Shown: one piece after another, positions 55,650-64,000 of the stretch
Position numbering within the stretch: position 1 is the first letter of the stretch
Layout: the number at the start of each line of letters is the position of its first letter
Source of the DNA: Rhodoferax sp. PAMC 29310
GTDB lineage: Bacteria > Pseudomonadota > Gammaproteobacteria > Burkholderiales > Burkholderiaceae_C
DNA: 64,000 bases
Assembly: GCF_017948265.1 (NCBI RefSeq)
Contig: NZ_CP072852.1
Span: forward strand, 930,001 to 994,000
Direction of reading: 5' to 3'
Translations under genes and position numbers: made by a program
Notes under the pieces: model-generated
The model's database searches: none
What the model saw: only the letters and a program-made list of their open reading frames with translations
Told to the model about the DNA's origin: nothing

Positions 55650-56549
55650 ATGAATCGGCTAGGTTTTATTTTTTCATCGCTGCTATTCGCTTTGGCGTTG
55701 GCGAGTTCTATGCTATTTGTTGTGGATCAGCGCCAGTTTGGCGTGGTCTATGCCTTGGGGCAAATCAAGGATGTCATTCTTGAGCCAGGCTTGAATTTCA
55801 AGCTACCCCCGCCTTTCCAGAATGTCTCGTACATTGACAAGCGCTTGCTGACTCTTAACAGCACTGACAACGAGCCCATGTTGACTCTTGAGAAGCAGCG
55901 GGTTGTTATTGATTGGTATGTTCGCTGGAGGATTTCTGAGCCAACTGAATATATCCGCAACGTCGGAACAAATGAAGCCGCTGGTGCCAGCCAATTGAAT
56001 CGGGTGGTTCGCAACTCATTTCAAGAGCAGGTGAACAAACGCACGGTCAAAGACTTGCTGTCCTCTAAGCGCGAGGCATTGATGGCCGACGTTAAACGAG
56101 AAGTGTTGGCTCAGGTGCGAGGCGCCAAACCTTGGGGCGTTGATGTCGTTGACGTTCGAATCACCCGGGTTGACTATGTGGACGCAATTACAGAATCTGT
56201 GTACCGCCGCATGGAAGCTGAACGCAAGCGTGTCGCCAATGAGTTGCGTTCGACTGGTGCTGCCGAGGGTGAGAAGATTCGGGCCGATGCTGACCGCCAG
56301 CGCGAAGTGACCGTTGCCAACGCTTATCGTGAAGCCCAGAAAATCAAAGGTGAGGGCGATGCAGAAGCAACCCGTGTCTATGCCGAGTCGTTTGGCCGGG
56401 ACCCGCAATTTGCAAAGTTCTATCGGAGTTTGGACGCGTACAGGTCAAGCTTCAATAAAAAAGGCGATGTTGTGGTGATCGACCCTTCGTCTTCAGAGTT
56501 CTTTAATGCTATGCGTGGCAATACCGCACCAGCTGCAAGCAAGAAATAA
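55650..56549 (+). CDS. hflC: FtsH protease modulator HflC
   Basis: 299 residues. N-terminal membrane helix (FIFSSLLFALALASSMLFVV), SPFH domain (QRQFGVVYALGQIKDVILEP; WYVRWRISEPTEYIRN), coiled coil, and the HflC-type ending QFAKFYRSLDAYRSSF. Starts 9 bp after hflK. Confidence 0.97.
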   Translation: MNRLGFIFSSLLFALALASSMLFVVDQRQFGVVYALGQIKDVILEPGLNFKLPPPFQNVSYIDKRLLTLNSTDNEPMLTLEKQRVVIDWYVRWRISEPTEYIRNVGTNEAAGASQLNRVVRNSFQEQVNKRTVKDLLSSKREALMADVKREVLAQVRGAKPWGVDVVDVRITRVDYVDAITESVYRRMEAERKRVANELRSTGAAEGEKIRADADRQREVTVANAYREAQKIKGEGDAEATRVYAESFGRDPQFAKFYRSLDAYRSSFNKKGDVVVIDPSSSEFFNAMRGNTAPAASKK

Positions 56550-56566
56550 GTTGATTCTGGATTGTC

Positions 56567-56755
56567 TTGACCGCTGAGTCACTTTGGCTTGCTTTGGCCC
56601 TTGTTCTTGTGATCGAGGGCCTTTTCCCTTTTTTGTCGCCATCCACATGGCGACAAACCTTTTCACAGTTGCTGCAATTGAATGATGGTCAGCTTCGTTT
56701 TGTTGGGATATGCAGCATGACGATCGGCTCGATTCTCATTTGGTTTCTGGCTTAG
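56567..56755 (+). CDS. Small two-helix membrane protein, DUF2065/YjeT type
   Basis: 62 residues with two membrane helices (LWLALALVLVIEGLFPFLSP and LRFVGICSMTIGSILIWF), the usual companion between hflC and hisZ/purA in this group. TTG start. Function not known. Confidence 0.85.
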   Translation: MTAESLWLALALVLVIEGLFPFLSPSTWRQTFSQLLQLNDGQLRFVGICSMTIGSILIWFLA

Positions 56756-56812
56756 GCGATTACGGGCTTCAAGCCCGGTAAAATCTCCGTTTTAACAGCA
56801 CCCTCAAAAAAC

Positions 56813-59358
<2,546 letters not shown>

Positions 59359-59393
59359 GCTGGGTGAAGTTTATTTTGTACACAAAAACTGCA

Positions 59394-59437
59394 TCTAGCC
59401 CTTGCGCTATATGTGTATAGTGCTATTAATTAAGGAG
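59394..59437 (+). repeat. 44-bp interspersed repeat, divergent copy E
   Basis: Begins TCTAGCCCTTGCGCTATATG and ends TGCTATTAATTAAGGAG. Aligns without gaps with copy B at about 25 of 44 positions, best at its start. It contains the likely promoter boxes and the ribosome-binding site of the next gene. Confidence 0.4.
59402..59429 (+). promoter_or_regulatory. Possible promoter of the phosphoribosyltransferase gene
   Basis: TTGCGC (59402-59407), 16-nt spacer, TATTAA (59424-59429); an alternative -10 is TATAGT at 59416-59421. A short inverted repeat TTTTGT-AC-ACAAAA lies just upstream at 59374-59387. Confidence 0.4.
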
Positions 59438-59444
59438 CAACTTT

Positions 59445-59969
59445 ATGCTGACAGAAGACGGCAAACACCTGTACGTGAGCTATGACGAGTATCACAATCT
59501 GATCGAAAAACTGGCGATCAAAGTTCACCAGTCTGATTGGGAATTTGACACCATTTTGTGCTTGGCTCGTGGAGGCCTGCGCCCAGGAGACATATTGTCG
59601 CGGGTGTTTGATAAGCCGTTGGCCATCATGTCCACCAGTTCCTACCGCTCTGACGCGGGCACGGTGCAGGGCAACTTAGACATCGCCCGCTACATCACCA
59701 CGCCCAAGGGTGAAATTGCGGGGAAGGTGCTGCTGGTGGACGATTTGGCCGATTCCGGCCACACGCTGAATTCAGTGATTGGTCAGCTTAAGAGCAACTA
59801 TGCGCCCATTACTGAACTTCGCAGTGCAGTCATCTGGACCAAGGCTTTGTCGACCTTCTCGCCGGACTACTCGGTGGAGTTTTTGCCGACCAACCCTTGG
59901 ATCCATCAACCGTTTGAAGGCTACGATGCGTTGCGTCCCGAGCAATTGATTCAAAAGTGGAGCGTATAA
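59445..59969 (+). CDS. Purine-type phosphoribosyltransferase
   Basis: 174 residues. PRPP-binding loop VLLVDDLADSGHTLNSVIG and flanking CLARGGLRPGDILSRVFD define a type I phosphoribosyltransferase, close to hypoxanthine/xanthine-guanine forms. Salvages purine bases in the cytosol. GGAG lies 7 nt before the ATG. It follows purA, consistent with purine supply, but has its own promoter-like region. Exact base specificity is not shown by the sequence. Confidence 0.9.
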   Translation: MLTEDGKHLYVSYDEYHNLIEKLAIKVHQSDWEFDTILCLARGGLRPGDILSRVFDKPLAIMSTSSYRSDAGTVQGNLDIARYITTPKGEIAGKVLLVDDLADSGHTLNSVIGQLKSNYAPITELRSAVIWTKALSTFSPDYSVEFLPTNPWIHQPFEGYDALRPEQLIQKWSV

Positions 59970-59984
59970 AGCCTGGCTGAAACA

Positions 59985-61193
59985 ATGACGGACCTCACCA
60001 CGACGCTGATACACCACCCCTACAAGCCTCCAGAGGGATTTTCATCGCCGCAACCGGGCGTATTCAAGGCATCCACTGTTATTTTTCCTAGCGTCGCTGC
60101 GATGCGCGACTTTGAGTGGAAGGACAAGTCCGCCTACACCTATGGTCTGCACGGTACGCCGACCACCTATATGCTGGAAGAGCGTTTGTGCACATTGGAG
60201 GGCGGGCTGCAATGCCTACTTTTGCCAAGTGGATTGGCCGCCATTGCGAATGTCGCCTTGTCCTTGTTGTCTACAGGCGACGAAGTCCTGATTCCGGACA
60301 ATGCGTACGGGCCAAACAAAACGTTGGCCGAGGGTGAGTTGTTGTCGTGGGGCATCTCCCACCAGTACTACGACCCCCTCGATCTCAAGGACCTCGAAAG
60401 CAAGATCACCGACAAGACCCGATTGGTCTGGCTTGAGGCGGCCGGATCGGTCACGCTGGAGTTTCCTGATTTACCCGCTATGGTGAAACTGTGCCATGCG
60501 CGCGGGGTCCTGACGGCGCTCGATAACACCTGGGGTGCCGGGCTCGCCTTTGCACCCTTCGACCTGCAGCCCGGGTCAACTCCGCCTCTCGGCGTTGATG
60601 TGTCCGTGCACGCCTTGACCAAATACCCCAGCGGGGGAGGCGATGTACTAATGGGTAGCGTGGTCACACGCAACACAGCGCTGCACATGAAACTCAAGTT
60701 GACCCATATGCGTATGGGCTTTGGCGTTGGCGCAAACGATGCAGAAGCCGTGATGCGGGGCCTGCCCAGTATGAAACTGCGCTACCACGCCCATGACGAG
60801 AGCACACGACAATTGGTTGCTTGGGCTGAAACGCGCGCTGAATTTTCTCAGGTGTTGCATCCATCATTGACCTCGTCGCCCGGGCACGCCCAGTGGCTTG
60901 CCTTGTGCGGGGGTGAGATGGGCTCTGCAGCTGGCCTGTTCTCGGTGGTGATCGACGAACGCTACACCCAAGTTCAGGTGGACAAATTTTGTGACTCCCT
61001 TCTACTTTTCAAGGTGGGGTACAGCTGGGGTGGGCCAATGAGTTTGGTCGTTCCGTATGGACTAAAGTCGATGCGAGCTAACTGGCCAAGCTATATCCGC
61101 CGCGGTACCGTGGTTCGCTTTTCCATTGGTTTGGAGTCGGCTAACGACTTGAGAGTCGACTTGGCCCAAGCGTTGGCCAAGGCGTTGCGCTAG
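59985..61193 (+). CDS. metC: Cystathionine beta-lyase (PLP-dependent)
   Basis: 402 residues. Cys/Met-metabolism PLP fold: YTYGLHGTPTTYMLEERLCT, LPSGLAAIANVALSLLSTGD, ALDNTWGAGLAFAPFD, catalytic Lys in VHALTKYPSGGGDVLMG, and IRRGTVVRFSIGLESANDL. Cleaves cystathionine to homocysteine, pyruvate and ammonia. 15 bp after the phosphoribosyltransferase gene, so probably co-transcribed. Confidence 0.93.
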   Translation: MTDLTTTLIHHPYKPPEGFSSPQPGVFKASTVIFPSVAAMRDFEWKDKSAYTYGLHGTPTTYMLEERLCTLEGGLQCLLLPSGLAAIANVALSLLSTGDEVLIPDNAYGPNKTLAEGELLSWGISHQYYDPLDLKDLESKITDKTRLVWLEAAGSVTLEFPDLPAMVKLCHARGVLTALDNTWGAGLAFAPFDLQPGSTPPLGVDVSVHALTKYPSGGGDVLMGSVVTRNTALHMKLKLTHMRMGFGVGANDAEAVMRGLPSMKLRYHAHDESTRQLVAWAETRAEFSQVLHPSLTSSPGHAQWLALCGGEMGSAAGLFSVVIDERYTQVQVDKFCDSLLLFKVGYSWGGPMSLVVPYGLKSMRANWPSYIRRGTVVRFSIGLESANDLRVDLAQALAKALR

Positions 61194-61245
61194 CTCAGTG
61201 TTTTCCTGAGTGGTCGCTGATGCTGATCACCGCTATGCTGACAGG

Positions 61246-62067
61246 ATGAATGCCTCCGCCCCCACACCCTATGTGCCGCCGCCCTCTGAGGCGCCTTTGA
61301 AGGAGATTGTTTCGCTCCGTCTGAGCGACCCCTTTCGGTGGCTGCAACGCGGCGCCCGGGATCTGTGGGCGGAGAAAGGCATTGCACTTTTTTATGGGCT
61401 TTGCTTTTGGTCAATGGCGCTGGTCTTGGGGCTGGTCTTCCGAAGCAGGCCGGAATATGCGATGTCAATCGCCTCCGGTTGTCTTCTAGTGGGCCCATTT
61501 CTGGCCATGGGCCTCTACGAAGTCAGTCGCCGCCGTTAATTGAGTATTCAACCCGAATTGGGCGCATCACTGACCTGTTGGGACGATCACCTCAAAAGCA
61601 TGAGCATGCTGGTCTTGGTGTTGATTGTTCTGGAGTTGCTCTGGGGTCGTGCGTCGTTGGTTGTGTTCGCCGTTTTCTTTAACACCGGAATGCCATCCAC
61701 CACCGGTGTCATGCAGGCTATTTTCAACCCTGAGAACTGGGAGTTCCTGTTGGTCTACCTGATCGTGGGCGGTGCATTTGCCAGTCTCGTTTTCTCGGTG
61801 GCAGTGGTGTCGATCCCAATGATTCTGGACCGGGATACCGACGCTATCTCAGCAGCGATCACCAGCTTGCAGGTCGTGTTTGCCAATGTGGCGGTCATGG
61901 TTTTGTGGGGGGGACTTTTGAGCTCGCTCGTTTTTGTCGCCTTGTTGCCCTGGGGGGCTGGCCTGATTTTGGTGGGTCCTTTGTTGGGCCACGCCAGTTG
62001 GCACGCCTACCGAGGGTCCGTCCGCTGGCTAGACGATGCTGCCCAAACACCGGAAACCGCGGCTTGA
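61246..62067 (+). pseudogene. DUF2189-type membrane protein broken by one in-frame TAA
   Basis: Two same-frame segments (61246-61539 and 61540-62067) together give about 272 residues with six or so membrane helices (IALFYGLCFWSMALVLGLVF; SIASGCLLVGPFLAMGLYEV; MLVLVLIVLELLWGR; FASLVFSVAVVSIPMILDRD; VVFANVAVMVLWGGLLSSLV; LLPWGAGLILVGPLLGHASW). The TAA at 61537-61539 separates LYEVSRRR from LSIQPELGA, where relatives continue with a Glu-type residue, so one GAA to TAA change explains it. A restart at the TTG at 61540 is conceivable but would lose the first helices. Function unknown. Confidence 0.82.
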
Positions 62068-62146
62068 AACATCAATATCCCTGTCGCTGGGGCCGAGGCG
62101 CGCCTTGGGAATGTTAAAGTGGGCGCCATCAACTTGAAAGCACACA

Positions 62147-62332
62147 TTGGCAACACCAAATTACGGATACGAGAAGCGTCAAAAAGAACTGGCCAAGAAA
62201 AAGAAAAAAGAAGACAAACTCAAGCAGAAGGCTGAGCGCAAAGTCGGAGACCCGTCTGGGGACGACAACGCTTCTGACAATGACGGTATCGATCCGGACC
62301 AAGCTGGCGCAGACACTCCTGCTCAATCCTAA
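62147..62332 (+). CDS. Small basic-acidic conserved protein
   Basis: 61 residues beginning at a TTG: ATPNYGYEKRQKELAKKKKK then an acidic second half. The N-terminal block is familiar from small hypothetical proteins of Burkholderiales, from memory. Its stop overlaps the convergent mnmH stop by 3 nt. Function unknown. Confidence 0.7.
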   Translation: MATPNYGYEKRQKELAKKKKKEDKLKQKAERKVGDPSGDDNASDNDGIDPDQAGADTPAQS

Positions 62333-63423
62333 CGGTACTCAGCCCTGACCTCGGCTGCAATGGCCGAGGATTCACGAGTCATTTGAATGGCTAAGTCATT
62401 CATGGCCTGCTCTGAATGGTCAACCGGCGAAATGACTCGCGCCAGCTCAAAATGCTTGAAATTGCGACGCATGGACTGAAGGTACACGGGGTCGTAGTGT
62501 TGCGTCAGTAGCTCTTGCACTACGGCGCCAATGTCTCCGGCTCGCACCTGACTCAGCCAACCGTCAACCACCACGTTCCCACGAAATTCAGACAGTACCT
62601 GCAGACGCCCGCAGAAATCCTCTGTGTTTTGTACAAAGAAATCGTAGTCCTCCATCAGCAGCGCCACGCGCTCAGCGTCAGGAAGCACCAAGTTCAAACA
62701 CGGGCTTTGGCGCATCGCGTCGATCAACGAGGCTGGAACCGCCACGTTGCCAACCTTCTTGCTTTCGCTTTCCACGTACACGGGGCGATCCGGGTCAAAT
62801 TGGCGCAAGGCATCCCACACCAATGTGTCATAACGCTTTTGCGTCGGTTGAGGTATGCCGGGCAGGGCGCCCAATACCGAACTGCGATGGTTCGCCAAGT
62901 CCTCCAAGTCAAGCACTTGCTCGCCTTGTTGTGCCAGTGCCTTCAGCAAGCGCGTCTTGCCTGAGCCGGTGGTCCCACAGACCACGCGCCAGTTCAATGT
63001 ATTGACAAGCCGGGGAATATCCAGAACCAATGCGGCGCGGAACGCCTTATAGCCGCCTTCCACCAGCGTCACCCGAAACCCGATTTCAGACAGGATGAGG
63101 GAGAGTGAACCACTTCGTTTGCCACCTCGCCAGCAGTAGGCCAGCGGCTTCCAGTCTTTGGGTTTGTCAATCACCTCGCGATCAATGTGACCAGCGATAT
63201 TGCGTGCCGCATGGGCTGCACCGCGCTTTTTCGCTTCAAACGCATTGACTTGCTTGTAGAGCGTGCCAATGTCCCGGCGCTGATCATTGTCAAGAGTCGG
63301 CCAGTTGACGGCACCCGGCAAATGGTCTTCGTCAAACTCTCCCTCGCTGCGGGCATCGACGATGGTGTCGAACTCATGAAGCCGTTGCAGCAAGTCTGCA
63401 GCGGGAATGGGGGTCAAGCTCAT
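62329..63423 (-). CDS. mnmH: tRNA 2-selenouridine synthase MnmH (SelU)
   Basis: 364 residues. Rhodanese domain with catalytic Cys in LAYCWRGGKRSGSLSLILSE, then a P-loop domain (VCGTTGSGKTRLLKALAQQG) for the geranylation/selenation chemistry. Converts 2-thiouridine to 2-selenouridine at tRNA wobble positions. It needs selenophosphate from SelD, which is not in the window. Overlaps tesA by 4 nt at its start. Confidence 0.95.
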   Translation of the reverse strand: MSLTPIPAADLLQRLHEFDTIVDARSEGEFDEDHLPGAVNWPTLDNDQRRDIGTLYKQVNAFEAKKRGAAHAARNIAGHIDREVIDKPKDWKPLAYCWRGGKRSGSLSLILSEIGFRVTLVEGGYKAFRAALVLDIPRLVNTLNWRVVCGTTGSGKTRLLKALAQQGEQVLDLEDLANHRSSVLGALPGIPQPTQKRYDTLVWDALRQFDPDRPVYVESESKKVGNVAVPASLIDAMRQSPCLNLVLPDAERVALLMEDYDFFVQNTEDFCGRLQVLSEFRGNVVVDGWLSQVRAGDIGAVVQELLTQHYDPVYLQSMRRNFKHFELARVISPVDHSEQAMNDLAIQMTRESSAIAAEVRAEYR

Positions 63424-64000
63424 TTCAGTAGTTTCTTCAGTTCAGGCCATACATTGGCCAACATGGTGGGGTGAGCTTCTGCCTTGGGGTGGATTCGGTC
63501 CGCTTGAAACATGGCGGTGCTGTCAGCGGTGTCGGCGATCCCTTTCAGCAAGAAGGGCACAACCCCAGCCTGGTTCGTCTTGGCAACCACGGAAAACAGA
63601 TTGGCAAACTGGGCGGCGTATTCGCTGCCGTAGTTCGGCGGCACCTGCATGCCAACGAGTAATACTTTGGCCCCGGCCGCCTGGGCCGCCTTGGTCATAA
63701 AGTTGAGGTTTTCCTGGGTCAGCCGAAGTGGCAGACCACGCAAGGCGTCATTCCCGCCCAACTCAATGATCACGTAGCCTGGGTTGTGCTTGTTCAGCAG
63801 GCCGCTCAGGCGGGACCGCCCGCCCGCAGTCGTGTCGCCACTGATACTGGCGTTGACCACGGAGACGCCGGGGCGCTCGGTTTTGAGCTTTTCGTCCAAC
63901 AATGCCACCCAGCCCGTACCCCGTTTGAGGCCATACTCGGCGCTGAGCGAGTCGCCCACCACCAATATCGTCCGCTCAGGACTGGCACCGCCAGCGGTCG
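63420..64000 (-). CDS. tesA: TesA-type SGNH esterase/lysophospholipase, 5' end beyond window
   Basis: At least 193 residues. GDSL motif with Ser in ILVVGDSLSAEYGLKRGTGW, Gly block ISGDTTAGGRSRL, ELGGNDALRG, and the C-terminal Asp-His dyad in ADRIHPKAEAHPTM. Periplasmic multifunctional thioesterase/arylesterase; the signal peptide would lie outside the window. The residue string before VVGDSL (PERTILV) is still in frame at the edge, so the real start is upstream on the minus strand. Coupled to mnmH by ATGA. Confidence 0.9.
   Translation of the reverse strand, partial: TAGGASPERTILVVGDSLSAEYGLKRGTGWVALLDEKLKTERPGVSVVNASISGDTTAGGRSRLSGLLNKHNPGYVIIELGGNDALRGLPLRLTQENLNFMTKAAQAAGAKVLLVGMQVPPNYGSEYAAQFANLFSVVAKTNQAGVVPFLLKGIADTADSTAMFQADRIHPKAEAHPTMLANVWPELKKLLK

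Overview
The window reads as ordinary chromosome of a betaproteobacterium, order Burkholderiales, most likely family Comamonadaceae (Rhodoferax/Polaromonas-like). This is inferred from protein flavour and gene order (odhA-odhB-lpd-zapE; scpB-rluB-ndk-rlmN-pilW-rodZ-ispG-hisS-yfgM-bamB-der-hfq-hflX-hflK-hflC-hisZ-purA) and not from any rRNA, which is absent. I saw no tRNA, rRNA, CRISPR array or prophage.

Layout. 0-5 kb: mfd (minus), divergent from the isoprenoid pair ispD-ispF. 5-8 kb: a small foreign island. It holds a lone integron-type attC site, a membrane-protein gene that looks like its cassette, and an IS256-family element that has split that gene. The IS carries a duplicated right end and is flanked by a perfect 8-bp target duplication. 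8-15.6 kb: a histone-deacetylase-like gene broken by one in-frame stop, a CoA-transferase family III gene, a DEDDh exonuclease, a nitronate monooxygenase, and a tightly packed four-gene minus-strand operon made of a J-domain protein and three proteins I do not recognise. 15.7-24 kb: a carboxylate-uptake region in decay: Crp/Fnr-type regulator pseudogene, class II aldolase, deleted bile-acid:sodium symporter family remnant, HiPIP, and the TRAP dicarboxylate system dctSR / dctPQM with a frameshift in dctP at a C7 run.

24-31.5 kb: chemoreceptor, NlpC/P60 hydrolase, acryloyl-CoA reductase-like AcuI/YhdH, PQQ-type sugar dehydrogenase, isochorismatase-fold hydrolase, propionyl-CoA synthetase. 31.7-38.6 kb: the whole 2-oxoglutarate dehydrogenase complex (E1, E2, E3) and ZapE. 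38.7-41.4 kb: PP2C phosphatase, BamD, RluD. 41.5-59.4 kb: a long co-directional housekeeping run for chromosome segregation, rRNA modification, outer-membrane assembly, cell shape, isoprenoids, tRNA charging, RNA chaperoning, membrane proteolysis and purine/histidine synthesis. 59.4-64 kb: phosphoribosyltransferase, cystathionine beta-lyase, a DUF2189-type membrane gene with one in-frame stop, a small conserved basic protein, tRNA 2-selenouridine synthase, and the start-truncated esterase tesA.

Three themes stand out. First, at least six genes are interrupted by single lesions (three in-frame stops, two frameshifts besides a 16-bp duplication, one IS), so either the strain is losing accessory functions or the assembly has errors. 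Second, a 44-bp interspersed repeat recurs without gaps at gene boundaries and inside one signal-peptide coding region. Third, the J-domain operon and the IS-split integron cassette are the best candidates for undescribed biology.
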